Below, in pieces: positions 38,911 through 51,686 of a DNA stretch of 64,000 nt. A program made the position numbers and the translations under genes. A model generated the notes under the pieces. The model did no database searches and was not told the DNA's origin. It saw only the letters and a list, made by a program, of their open reading frames with translations. How positions within the stretch are numbered: the stretch's first letter is position 1; each line of letters opens with the position of its first letter. Location: contig OX387197.1 in NCBI GenBank assembly GCA_947561715.1, forward strand, positions 1,307,001 through 1,371,000, read 5' to 3'. The DNA comes from Ascidia mentula (taxonomy: Eukaryota > Chordata > Ascidiacea > Phlebobranchia > Ascidiidae).

Positions 38911-39892
38911 CAGTGGTTCTTAAACTTTCTTGGTCGCGGCCCCAAGACATTTTCTGTTAAATCTTGCGTTCCCAACTCCACGAAAAAATCCTGTTCAAAA
39001 ACATTTTCTTGTTCGTTTTTAATATCACTCCTCAATGAGAGGGATGGGGGATGTTTATTACGTGGTTAAGTGGAAGACAATTCACACCGCAGGTCTGCTG
39101 TACAGTCGGGTTTGTTCCGTGCTTTTGTCTTCCCACTCACAAGTGCAAACAACCATACATTAATCTAAAACTACTATTGTCAACATAATGAACATTATCG
39201 CGTCACAGTTGTTTAAATTTACGACAATCCCTTGCTAGTGGCGCTGTTTCGACAAACCACTGCAGCGAAACTTTGTGATTAAATGTCATTTTCGTGTTAA
39301 ATTGTGAAATTCGATTACTTCGCGTACGTACGCATCTGTTATTTTCTGGGTTAATCACTTCGTTCTCTACGACAGATGGGTTAATCTCTGACATATGTGC
39401 TAATCGGTTTTAGTTTTAATTTCTCATCGACGTTTTATAATAATCCGTCCATATTCGCAATTTTCTCATTTCGATAATATTATAAATACCGCCACACGGC
39501 CTTAAGCTAAAGAGAGAAAACGAGAAAACGGATTGAGCGAGACAAAAGCAATTAAAGTATAACTCTCGTCGTTGCATTTAACGTTGTTTGTTTTGAAACA
39601 AGGTATGTTTGTTTAGCGTTTTATGTTTTGATTAAACAGTCGCAAAGATAGTTTTTTGGCAGATGTTTTTATAGTCTTAGGAGTCAGATACACGGCGTGT
39701 TCATTTCTCTGCAAACGGACCCTGCAAGACCAAATCTTCGCTCTAATTAATCGTAAGATTTCTGAAAACTGAAATACTAAATTTGGATAGATTGCTGCTT
39801 GGTCGCTAAACGGGTATTCGAAAAATATAAGGTCCCCCTTGTCAACCTTCCACGGCCCTCTAGCGGCCGCGCTCCCAGTTTAAGAACTCCTG
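38911..39892. mobile_element. hAT-like non-autonomous DNA transposon, unit 3
   Basis: Third copy of the 980-bp element, same inverted ends, flanked by ATTTAGAG (38903-38910) and ATTTAGAC (39893-39900). No transposase. Confidence 0.85.
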
Positions 39893-39956
39893 ATTTAGAC
39901 AATATTACGGCGTGCAATGCAAATTGCTGGGCCGACGTTTGAAAGACGCCTTTTTG

Positions 39957-40680
39957 GACATCGCCAGGTTCATCAACATTTATAGAAACGGACCGGTTGG
40001 GTTCAGTGCTTCAGTAAGTTGTTTATTGACAAACCAATACAAAATACACAAGCCTGGATCCAATAATATGAATTTTGTGATCATGTCAACCGCAAGTTTG
40101 TGAGAATATCATCCTCATCTTCCCATCATCTTCGTTTCAGGGAAGAAGGTGAGTGAGGAACAGGAGACGGAACTTTACACGTTCGAACAACATGTCCTCC
40201 AGAAGATGATGAAGAAGAAGAAAGAAGAAGACAAAGACGAACATCTCATGACAATGATCGTTGAGCAGTAAGTTGGTTAGGATTCGAATCCACACAACAA
40301 TGACTTTAAACCGATTCTTCTGGATCAGATGTTTGCGTTGAACGAACTTGATTTAATTCACAACAAATCGAAAAGCTTGATAGGATTTGCTTCAAAAATG
40401 ATGAATTTCTGCCGCAAAGCCTTAGTCCCACCTTCAAACTCGCTAAACAAGTCCTTGCATCGGCATATTTTATTTCAAAGGGCCGTGGTTCCAAATCCTA
40501 TATCAAAGAAGATGTTGTGTATGCTTCGATCCCACTAAAAGTTTGATTCGCCCTGTAACTAAATGTATTTATTTCAGGCAACAGGAATTGCAACTACAAG
40601 TGAAGCAATTATTAAACCTGGAAAAAAGCAGAAAAAGTTCAAAACTTCAAAAGGTCACAAGTTGCCCTATTACCACGTGA
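39957..40680 (+). pseudogene. TRPM 3'-terminal exons, unit 3 fragment
   Basis: Post-S6 exon remnant (39957-40013, one base shorter than in the other units), charged cytoplasmic exon (40141-40267) and last exon (40578-40680). The last exon ends ...VTSCPITT and a stop as in units 1 and 4. A 5'-truncated fragment, not a working channel gene. Confidence 0.85.
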
Positions 40681-41201
40681 GCCATGACCTTGAAGCACAA
40701 ACGAGGTCAAGCAATCGTGTTCAGTGCAAGCATCACATAAATGAGGCAGTTTGTGTATTTGTAATTGCCTAAATGTCTGTTTTGCCTGCGCTTGTATTTC
40801 TTTGCCATTTTTCCATTTTCTGTGTTATGTAAAAATGTTTTTTTCATTCGATTGATTTCCATCATTGCTGTTGCAGATTTTTCTTTATTGTTTCTGCACT
40901 GATTTCATTAAGTTTCGTACCGGCTACATCAGTGCCTTATTACAATTTCTGTTTTTAACTTTGCGATTTTGAAATTGAATGATTTCATAGTTCTATATTC
41001 TGCTTTCCTTTGAAACACTTTTAAAGTGTGAACTATTTATTTAACCAGATAATAAAAATCCTGCGTGTATTTATTATCCTGACTGGAATCTAATGATTGA
41101 TTTATTAACTCTTACAATGGATTAATTACAACACACATACTTCTAGTAGTTGGAATTTTTATTTCATCGTCTCCAACCATTGCACGTTTACAACGTTTCA
41201 A

Positions 41202-41805
41202 TTATTGCACGTGGGTGATGGTAACAACCAATGACCACTGGGTCGACACAAACTCCACGCTAGACCATTCGGAAATACTTCCTGTACATGGACAATAGTA
41301 CGACACAAAATCATAAGGTAGATAGTAGGATTTTTTCGGATAGTAATCAGCTCCAGTGATCGTTGAAGGAAATCGACATCCTGTAGAAAACTTGAGATGG
41401 TTAAATGCTACTAGAAGTGTGATTACAATGCTTTTGCTTAACCTGAAACCTAAGAATACTTCTTAAAACCGATAATATGTTTGCAGGACAATTGTACTAC
41501 TTCATGCGTGTGCAGTACAACTTACAGCGCAAGTATTCGTTTCTCATCTGATATAATATGTTGTAACATTACAAGACAAGCATTCTCAACACGTTTGTTT
41601 CAGCTGTCCACGTGGTCAGGTAATGAATACGGTGAACACCCAGCTAAGAAACCGTTTTCAGAAACAGAAAACTTATAGCCACCATTATTGTGACAATAAA
41701 AATGGTCGAGTTATTTTTCCATTGGTTTAGTTAAGGTAAGGTTTGCTTACCTTCCACACCGATAAGTAGAACAGCAACCAGCAGACACGATAATAAACGT
41801 TTCAT
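41202..41805 (-). CDS. Small secreted sushi-like protein, unit 3 copy (2 exons, 77 aa)
   Basis: Only copy of this gene that stays open across both exons. Exon 1 (41805-41751) encodes MKRLLSCLLVAVLLIGVEG, a textbook signal peptide: basic start, hydrophobic core, small residues at the cleavage region. Exon 2 (41380-41202) gives a mature part starting CRFPSTITGADYYPKKSYY, followed by YYCPC and a Trp near the end. Donor GTAAG and acceptor CTACAG are intact and the phase matches. Compared with unit 1, a one-base gain and a one-base loss enclose a shifted stretch of about twelve codons that replaces the NLC cysteine. It may therefore be a decaying copy. The sushi/CCP call is tentative; function unknown. 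Confidence 0.5.
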
Positions 41806-43207
41806 TTCTTCTCTTTACAAGTGGTGATTGAATATTGAAGTTTTATTAAAATACCAATCGTTAGATTATGAATTGAAATAGACCAATTACATTTTAGCAA
41901 AAAATCAATACTTTTAAACATTCATCTTCCACACTAGCTGCAAAACCAACGGGACTTCAACTTATTGAAACTGAGGTTTTTGCTGAGCTTGACATTTTAA
42001 ATCCTACGTAGTTTAAAGCAAACCATTCGCAAACAGACGAAACCTTCCTGTTTTCCTTGGAAGTTATCATAACGACAGCGTTGGCATTTCCTGCAACTTG
42101 TAGTAATTTAAGTGACACGCAAGAATCCAAAACAATGGCAATGTCATATGTCATAACCTTTGTGGTTTTATCGGTGCCCATGCCATTTCGTTTCCTTGTT
42201 TTTTGTTCGTCGCGTAGTTGCTTTTCTCGCAAAAATAAACATGATTTGATTTGTCATATGAGTACAGGGTGCCATGAACATGGCATATGTCATGGACAGA
42301 CTCGCGCATGGAGCATCACAACCCATGCAAGCATAGGGTCCTATGAACGCCATTTGATTGCTTTGGAACTGAGGAATTTCTATGAAAAGGCTTGGTTCTA
42401 TCCACGTTCTTACAAAATAGGTGCTTGCATCGACACATTTTCAATGTCCTGGTGCTTATATTATAAAAGATGTTGTTTGCAAATATGTTCCGTTATGTTC
42501 TTCATGGAGATTTCACAATGTAAATTGTGGTAATGACATGGACGTTTTCGGAAATAATTCCACCTGAAACTAAATATATAGATGTGGTTGTGGCAGAGCA
42601 ACTTGTCCATAAATCCAACTTGAATTCTTCAGGCGATGTCGCCGGATTTTTGGATTGTGTTGCAAACTTATAGTCTTTCTTAAACCCTAATACAAACGTT
42701 CCCAACTTGACTCTATTTTGTCTTTTAATATTTGTGCTGTTCTGTGTTGCGTAAGTTGTGCTGTTGTTGCTGTGACGTCATTACAGCAAAGTTCGGAAGT
42801 TGACGGCAAAATTTGAGGGTTGATCACATTGTAGTGGAACAAACTCCACATACGTATACATATTTATCTGTAAAAGCCATAAACAGACCAAGGCCAAAAT
42901 TTCTTAAAAACCGATCACACAATGAAACAGTTCTCGTACAATGCTTAAATACTTAAAAACATCAGTTTGTCTGAAAATTTGTGTGTCACTCAATGTTTGA
43001 TGGTCAAAATAAATTTTGAATTAATTTAACTTAAAAAAATCAATTATTACTCTCTGATCACTCAAGCGTGGTATTGGGTGGTTTCCCTCCGGTGTGACAT
43101 TAGTTTCGTTCTCGGAAATGCTGCAAAAAATAAAAAGAAGTTGCAACCAAACATTTAGGGTTGTACACTAGACCCGGTATTTCATTCACTGTCAGTTTAT
43201 CTTCATC
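41806..43207. other. Spacer and KLHL copy 4 promoter flank
   Basis: Non-coding. Holds the empty TTTTCCT site of the unit 1 minisatellite near 42050, the normally oriented version of the unit 1 inversion (42520-42905), and the KLHL 5' flank block (42890-43207). A 158-codon open frame at 42057-42533 has no conserved protein counterpart in the sister units. Confidence 0.55.
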
Positions 43208-46200
43208 ATGAAGCGAACACAAGAGGAAATAAACTTGCATCACCAGAAAGTGATGAATTTTTTAAACAAGTAAGTTTAATTTATGGAGATTTACTGAAGT
43301 TAAACTATTGATGTTTTAGTGACAGAAAAGAAACAAAACGATTTTGCAACAGAACGCTTTGTTCCCAAGGAGAAAACTATTCAATCCATGATGCTGTTGT
43401 TTGTTCTATGTCAGATTATTTTAATGCTTTACTTGGTGTTGAGGCAAGTGTTTGTTATGTAGAAATATTATGAAACCTGAATGTTTGTCATTTAGTTGTC
43501 CCCTGTCTGTAAATGCTTTGTTGCAATCAAGCAAAAATTTAATTTAGACAACAACAACAACCCTTTACATTTTAAAATTAATTTAGTTTGTTGACAAAAC
43601 TCATAGGTCTTGTGGTATAATATCTCAACAATTGAGCAACAAACCATAATATTTTATACCTGTCTTTTATGAACATACGTACCTAGAGTTGTTCCCTTTA
43701 GTTTGCACCAGGCATCCATAACACATGGCTCAATACCGACAACCAGCTCATGTTTTGACACAATTGTCTCAGTTGCAACAGCGTAGTCTAGTGTTTGCAT
43801 ATCTGATAAGCATATGTTTAAGTTGTTGCAATATTAAGGTTCAAATTTTTAAGATGTTAAGGTGAGTTTTGTTATTACTCGACAATTACATTGGCTTAAC
43901 TTTTGTAACTATGCTAGAATGCAACTTACTAGATTGATTTATTTTTTGCTATGGCCCTTGTGATGTTTTTATTTGAACAGGACTGATGTATGTTATTATA
44001 TGTAAATTGCATACCATATTCCAAATGGTAAGGTTTTGTCAGTTCTTTAGTCCGGATTGTGTGTGTTTGTTGTGATTGGTTAACTTTGTTTTCTTATAGA
44101 TGCGCGAGAAATACTCAGATTTTATCAAGGTTGACAATATTCCACCAAAAAGACTGGAAAGTGTATTGGATTTTATTTACACTGGTGATATTGAAGTAAC
44201 AGAGAAAAATGTGTTAGAAGTGTTGGAAGATGCTGATTATACACAGATGGAAGGTATGCAAACGTTGCAAGTTTTAATCTTTACTGATGTTATTGTATTA
44301 AGAATGATTATTTTAATTATTACACTTTGTTGGAGGGATATTGATATATTTGTACTGTGTAAAATGTGGGACAAAAGAAATTATTTGTGATTAATGGAGA
44401 AGTGAGCACAGATATCACTTCTGAATTTTAGCCCAATTTTGTTTTATTCACACTTTCAGAGTTGAAGACATTTTGTTGTCGAATCATCCTTGAAATGATT
44501 TCAACCGACAACTGTTTGAAGCTAAGAGCTTATGCTACTCGATACAATCTTGCTGATGTGGAAAAGAAAACAAACCAAATGATTGTTGATAACATTGCAA
44601 CAGTTGTACAACATGATGATTTCATGCAACTTGATGTTGGTGATATGTCTGCAATCATCAAACAGAAAAACAAAGGGGTAATTGTGATTAATTTGTTTTT
44701 CTAATATATTTTATGATTAAAATTATTAAGACCAATTTTTTTCAAAATTTTTTTATTTCTATGTTTAAAGAAGCTTAAATAGTGATTTAAACTCTGTGAT
44801 GTTTCACCTTTTATTTCATGTTCTTGTTGTAAATTTAGTATTTGATGTAGTCACCGGTGACATTGATCACTTTGTCGTTTGTTTAAACTGTTACTTGTTA
44901 TTACATATTATTTGTTGAATGTAGATGGAAGAAGCTGTCTTTACTGGAATGGTTCGATGGGTCAATTTCAATCCTTCCCATCGAGAGGATTTGTTTGTGA
45001 ATCTTTTCTCACACCTTGATCTTTCATCTATTTTCACTCAGTTTCTTACAACTACAGTTAGAAATGAAGTAAAAAAAAGTTTATTATTTTTAGCCTTCTG
45101 TTAGTGACTTTTGATATTACTGTGTTTTTTTCAGCCTCTTATGAGGAATAATGTTGAATGCAGCAATGCAGTTTTGGATGCTTTGTCAATGAAATTTGAA
45201 AAACCAGGAACAAGTGGAAAAGCAAGTTCAGTTAAGAAAGGTGCAAGATTTGTTTATATAATGTCACATTCAAAGCAATTTGTTACATCTGCCATATTTA
45301 CACCACCCACATATCCTATAACTTTAACCTCCACTTAAATTTCCCACTTCACATTTACTCATGGCAAATAACATTGGAAATATGTGATCAGAATTCAGGG
45401 TCAGTCAACTACCAACAAGTTAGTGATACTATTCTGTGGGATGTGATTAAACAAAGATCTAAAAATAAAACTACACTGATTAGTACAGAAAGATGTGCTT
45501 CATCATAACTTACAAAATGTGTTAGTTTCGTACTCGTAGTTGTACTTAAAAACTTAACACATTGTTGTTTAACACAAATACAAACTCCAATGAAATAGGT
45601 TGATTTACAAAGCAACAACTTCACCTGAAGAGGGGAAATATGTTTCCATTGTTATCACCATAATTATTTATTTTTCACAAGCAAAAACCATAGCAAGCAA
45701 TGGTTATGTTGCAGATTTGTCAGGATTTATTTTTATTGGTGGAGATAATTCAACACGAGATTGTGTGAAATGGAATGTTACCACAAAACAACATGAACAT
45801 TACCCAGTATGTACATTGTTTGCTGTCATATGATTGTGTTTATTTAAGGTACTTTCCCATAAATATACATGCTTTTTGTGTGTGCAAGTAAATGTAAATT
45901 TTAACTAAAATTAGCAAGACAGCAAAAGTCATGTAACCATAGGCGCCTAATCCAGGGGGGCAGGGCGGCGGCGACTGACACTGGTTGTTGCAACGTCAGT
46001 CTCGCAGTATAATATGCCAACAGGTACTTATTGGTCGTGTCGTAGACCGATCTCGTGTATTCATCGTTACACCGCCCTTTTGGCTAATACACAGTTTTTC
46101 GATACTTGATGACGCCATAATAGCAAATTATGATGTCATAATATAGCCGCCCCCCTTGGAAAAAATGAAAACTAGGCGCCTATGCCAGTAACCTTGAGAA

Positions 46201-48598
46201 TTTAATGCAATATTTGGACACTGATAATTTTTTTTTAATTCAATTGCACAAGAAAATGTAGCAACATGAATCATGCCCTGGTTTAGTGTAACCTGTCAAT
46301 GACTTAACAAATATTCTCCAGAGTAGATCATGTTTTCTGTTATATGTTTTGAGGTAGAGACTTTCTTTTATTTAGAGAAACATGTAAATCACTTTGTCTT
46401 AATGTATAGTTTCATTGTCATCAAATTTTGTTAAGAAAATGATCACAGACAGAGTGAACTCAACTTCAGCCAAATTAGGTGAAAAAGTTTATGTAATGGG
46501 TGGAGAAGGTCCAACACAAAGTTGTGAGATGTTGAATTTGGAGGAAAGTAAAAACTGGGTAAAAATTGCTGATTTATCGGAAGGTCGAAGTTATGCTGCA
46601 TCTGCTGTTGTTGGAGGTTGGTGTGGTTATTTCTGAAATTGTTGATCACTAAACCAGGGGCGGTTCCTGGAATAAAGCATTGGGGAAGCCCCCCTCACAA
46701 ATTGTCTTAGCAATAAAAGTTACGCGGTGGCAGACAAAGTGTTTTGTTAATATTTATTTTTGTTTATCCCTAGTGTGTCTTTGTGTGGTTTATGACTATC
46801 TTCTCATCCCTCAACCAACTCATTCTTGTTGCTCTCCATAACTTTTGTTAGTAATACCCCAGAGAAAATTTTTGAATTCTGCCATGACTGCATTTGCGAA
46901 TTTTTTTGTACTTTTAACAGTATTACTGACACTTTACTGACAAGTTACCAATTCTTAAACAGAAAGTTGTTCAACTATGTTTTTGGAAACTTATAGTAAA
47001 TATTTAGTAAATATTTAGATGTTGATCAACAATTATAACTTTTATAGACAACCTTGTTTTCACTAATTGCAAACAAATTTAGATAACTTGTATCTCACGG
47101 GTGGTCTTGGAAACCAAGGAGCATTCTCATCAACTTTGTGTTATTCTGTACAAGAAGACAGATGGAGAAGTGGTTTCAACATGTTACAATCAAGATATGG
47201 GCATGGAATGTGTTCAATTGCCAGTAAGAATGCATCTAAATTCATTTTTGTATAGGATTAATCTCATTACTGGACCCAGCTCCAAATAGTTGGCATGCAT
47301 CTGCAACAACAACATAATTAACCGTAAACCATAAATTAAAGTAATCAGTACATCCACTCTATTTACCCCAACAATATTCACTTTTGGACGTAAAAATGTT
47401 GTAAAACGCCGACCTAAAACTTACCAGAAATACATGAAATATTCCATCTTTATTTTATAGTTCTTTATTGCATGAATATCAACCATAATATTGATTAATT
47501 TCAATTAAAACCTTGATTTAAAGGTGATCGCTTATTTGTACGTTAAGAAACGCAAAGCTTACCTCAATGATTGTTACGTAACATTACGACATAATCGTAA
47601 TATGACGTCACAATAAATATTAACACAAGCGATTTAAAAATTTCTTCAGATGTTTTGTTTTCTGTGGGCGGAAGTGCTGGTGGACAACTCTTACAATCAT
47701 GTGAATTCCACGATATTCGTGTTGGAACCTCCACAGGAATCGCTTCTCTCAATGAAGCAAGATGGGGTTTAGCATGTGAAGAAATTAAAGGGAATATCTA
47801 TGCAATTGGTTAGTGATGAAAAGTTAAGTAATAAAATTACCAGTGAGTGGTTTTTATGTGAATTTTATAAAATACAAATTCATATTCGTCACCGGTAAAT
47901 GTATCACGTGATAAATATAATGGAGTTTCCTGAAAAGGATCCTAAACATAAAAACTGGTAGATATAACTATAAAGTATTAACCTAAAAACAATAAAAAGT
48001 TTTACTTTAAATCTGACAGGAGGTTGGAATGGTCACTCCCTGCGAACAGTTGAAGAATACGAACCTAGAGTCAACAAATGGAAATATGTTTCTCCTCTCC
48101 TAAAACCTCGTTACCTTCACTCTGCTTGTGTTATTGATGGGAGGATTTATGTTGTGGGTGGATCGGGGTAAGAATTACTATTATGACGTCACTATAGTCC
48201 ACTGTTTCCCGTTTTATGTGAAAATGTAAATGTTGAGAAACTGGGACAAGTGGGATATACGATGTTATACTTGATTAACAACTTGCATAAAATGTTTGTT
48301 AAATTTAAAACACTTTGTATTATACAAGGTTGTATGTGTGGTTTGGTTTAGTGATGTAGGGGTCTGCGGGTGTACGTTGGTTTGGTTTTGTTAACTTATA
48401 ATTTTTACTTAAAATGTTGTAGAAAACTTGCCTTTGTTTGTTGTGTGTCTGATTCATGAAACTGTATCATGTTTGTTTCATAGGATGTTGGTTGGAGGAC
48501 TCACATCAGTTGAAGTTTACGAACCAACCTCAGATGTCTGGACACATGCTTTTGATCTTGACAAACCAGTTTTGGATGCGACTGTTGTTGCTGTTTAA
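43208..48598 (+). CDS. BTB-BACK-Kelch protein, array copy 4 (12 exons, 547 aa)
   Basis: Exons: 43208-43269, 43320-43443, 44100-44253, 44460-44677, 44925-45068, 45135-45240, 45715-45806, 46436-46616, 47083-47223, 47650-47808, 48020-48167, 48484-48598; 1644 bases with stop. Intron 2 starts with GC (GAG/GCAAGT), a GC-AG intron, where the other copies have GT. Introns 3, 4 and 6 are shorter or different in sequence, similar in class to copy 2. Intron 7 carries a 247-bp MITE. Loops after Gly-Gly: DN, E, L, SAGG, WNGHS and SGMLVGG in blades 1-6. AATAAA at 48650. The 3' flank is the most diverged in the array. Confidence 0.9.
45938..46184. mobile_element. MITE in KLHL copy 4 intron 7 (247 bp)
   Basis: Perfect 12-bp inverted ends CATAGGCGCCTA and TAGGCGCCTATG. 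Flanks CATGTAAC (45930-45937) and CCAGTAAC (46185-46192) are an 8-bp duplication with two changes; sister copies have an uninterrupted site (for example near 30435 and 63525). Duplication length suggests a hAT-like element. No coding capacity. Confidence 0.85.
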
Positions 48599-50132
48599 TA
48601 TGTTTCTATATTTGGGTGTAGTTATTATTTAACTGAGATTGATCACCGGAATAAATGTTTTTGTCCAAAATATCGTCTTTACCAATTGTTTCTCCTTTAA
48701 CAGCATTTTCTGAGTGGTATATTTTTTAATAAACGTCATTATAGATTTGTGTATCAGTGTTTTTTTGTGATATGGAAATAGTAATTATCAACGAAATAAT
48801 TCCAATATTCTATTTGTCGTTTTCCAATTCGATCCTTACTTGATTCCCTGCAACAATAAAATTATGACATTGTTCAAACACTGGATGATAGAATTGTTTT
48901 TTTCTCAATACTCATTTTATAATGTATTAAAATCCAAACACAGCGATCTTCAGACAGCTCAGATCGATTTATTTAGAGAAAAATATATTTCGCCTACTCA
49001 TTTTATAATTTTATTTTCCAATTACTTCATCTTCATATTATAAGTGACGAATAATTTACTGTGAGTTAACGACGATTCGTGAATTTGTGTCATTTCTGCC
49101 CCTGCCTTGCCAAGTGTGTGTGTGTTTGTTTGTTTCTTACTGAATGCATTCTGGCTCTGCTGCCAATTCATCTTTCTGAAACATCGTTTGAGTCGTGTTT
49201 TGCTCAGTTTATATCAAGAACACTGGAGCGATTTTCACATGAAACGGAATTCTTCTAAAGCGTAATGTGTACTTTTGTCTTGATACAAAATCACACGCAC
49301 CGTTTGTATTTTCTCTGCAGCGACACAATTCTATTCTAATGCCATTATTTGTGAAATTATTTTCCCAATGTTTGTTTCGTAAAGTTCAAGTTTCGTGCAT
49401 ATATTCTAATAGCAATGTTCAATTCCAAGTGCCCTTGTAAGAAGTTTGGTGAAACAAATAAAATGTAGGATTCGGTTCGATTCCAAATAAATAATAACCT
49501 CGTTTTCTGGCTGATTACCTGAGGTTTGAACTAAGTTGGCTGCATTTACTATTAACATTTACACCAACACTCAAACATAGCCAAGGTATCTTTTCCTATA
49601 TTGCTATAATTTATACATTATTAAGTCGTGTTATTCAAATCGCTGGTCCGACATATGAAAAGACACCTGTTATAGAGTCGTGTCGGCGATGCCTTTAAAC
49701 TTTTTATCGTACAGTGAGCATCTAGTTACCCTTCCTTGGGATTTGTCATTAGACTGCATCAGGTGCTTTACTAGAAACCGTAGACTTTTCCACAAACTTA
49801 TTCTCATATCCCAACATGCTTCTATTGGATGGGAAGCGTTAAAGGCACATGTTTAGGTTTCGACCAGAAGGCTTTGCCTTTTAAGTTACTGATCTGAAAG
49901 TCCAACACAATGGAGAAAACCACTCCATTACAATTTACTTTATCGAAAAACGTTAACCGGTTTTGGGAATCTTTAATATGAACAATATTGCCCATATAGC
50001 TGATGTAAAATTTGCATGGTGGAAGTTTCGATCCTCAATAATTCTCAATCCACAATAAACGAATATAGGCGTGGTTGTGTAAAAATTAATACATTGTTGT
50101 GTTGCCATATAACCTCAGTATTGTCTCTCCAG
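48599..50132. other. KLHL copy 4 3' flank and spacer 4 left part
   Basis: Poly(A) signal at 48650-48655. 48660-49138 is a strongly diverged version of the unit 3' flank, without the BEL/Pao fragment. 49139-49616 matches 9399-9832, and the hAT-like element is absent (empty site about 49609-49616). 49617-49860 is a weak match to the unit followed by sequence not seen elsewhere in the window. 49865-50132 matches the TRPM intron at 56262-56539, so the TRPM duplication begins near 49865. No gene seen. Confidence 0.6.
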
Positions 50133-50316
50133 GCCAGGGAATAGTGTGGTCCTCGGCGTTTGGCGACAACTTATGGTACGCGGGTAAAATATTCCTGTGT
50201 ATTGCTTTGTTCGCAATGTACACAAGGTGTTTCCAAGTCTACCTCGTGTTCAAATACTTCGGGACCAAGGTGTACATGATGAGGAGAATGGTGAGTTGGA
50301 ACGGATATTTTTAACT

Positions 50317-50473
50317 TATGTGAGCAGACATATGGCCACTGTTTCGACCTGTCAGGTCACATCAGTGCAGCCTGGTTTAAAGTTTGGACGACAAGATTGT
50401 CCAAAATCACATCAAGCTGCACTGATGAGACCTGACAAGTCGAAACAGTGGCCATCTGTCTGCAGCTCACATA
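50317..50473. mobile_element. Foldback MITE in TRPM intron, second copy (157 bp)
   Basis: Long imperfect inverted repeats: TATGTGAGCAGACATATGGC on the left pairs with the right end GCCATCTGTCTGCAGCTCAC and beyond, leaving a short loop. The whole element could fold into a hairpin. Also present at 56724-56866, so it was in the intron before the TRPM duplication. Confidence 0.75.
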
Positions 50474-51686
50474 ATTCATGTCATTTTCCTGTTTATATAT
50501 TTTTAACTTCGTTTATCAGACATAAGTTTTATGAAATGCACAAGACAGTTAAGGTGTGTTTGTTTGATCGTCAACCCAATATTTTGTCCGCAGTTGAAGG
50601 ATTTGGTGATTTTCCTTTCCATTATGGGTTTGATATTTCTCAGTTATGGCGTCATTCTTCTTTCCGTCAACAATTATCCAAACCCGACAAAAACGTAAGC
50701 AGTCAGTTTGTACGCGTTAACCAACTGCGCGTTAACTGGAAGTTATTATTTCAAACAAGTCCATTTACTTTCTAGTTACACGAACACATTAAACATTACA
50801 TCGGTTGACACTTTCCTCTTGAGTGTCTACAACAACATTATCAGGGTTCCTTACTGGCAACTTTATGGAAACGAGCTTGGAAATGCGACTGTTGCACAAA
50901 ACAGTAAGTGTCTTAATCATTAACTGTATCTCAAACTCTTTTCTGCACTCCGTGAAGAGCTTGGTAATCTAAAAGCCCTCTTGCAATCGGCATTTATGAC
51001 ACAACAACGTAAGTTTTGTAAATTTTAAATCATCCTCAAAGTGCTTAGGAAATAACCTGACGATATCATAACTGAAGTGAGCACAAAATGTTGACCTGCT
51101 AATTTTTTATTGGAGTCTAATTCAAATTGCAAACGGTATCCAGGGGGCGCTAGTGCCCATTATGCCTCGATTTGTGGCATATCAAATTGCAAACGGTCAA
51201 TGTGGGTTAATTTCCAAAATGGAGTTTGTTTTAAGTTTGCTGTTAATTCCCCAGGTTACGGCATAGTATCGGCTTTGTTGACTTGCTTCTACATGTTATT
51301 CTCGAACATTCTTATGCTCAATCTACTCATCGCCATGTTCAGGTTCGTACTCTTGTGTGGTTAAAAGTATTTGCGTCCACTACTAAAAAACATTTATCTT
51401 GGGTTATTTTGTCGAAATTATTTAAACTCTGTGAACAAGGTCAAGTGAAATGAATGATTTGCAAGTTGTGTAGACGTAAGTTTATGATTTTAAAAGTTAC
51501 ACATTCCAAACGATTGAAGACAGCGCCGGAATATTCTGGAGTTACCACAGATTCGATGTTGTTGAAGAGTTTTGTGACAGACCTTGGCTTCCCGCTCCTT
51601 TTGTTATTCTGGAAGACATCGCCAGGTTTATCAACATTTGTAGAAACGGACCGGTTGGGTTCAGTGGGTTCGGACCGGTTGGGTTC

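Noticed and set aside
42057-42533. 158-codon frame upstream of KLHL copy 4, partly repeated at 59531-59866
   Set aside because: Sister spacers break the frame freely with length changes, so it is not under coding constraint.
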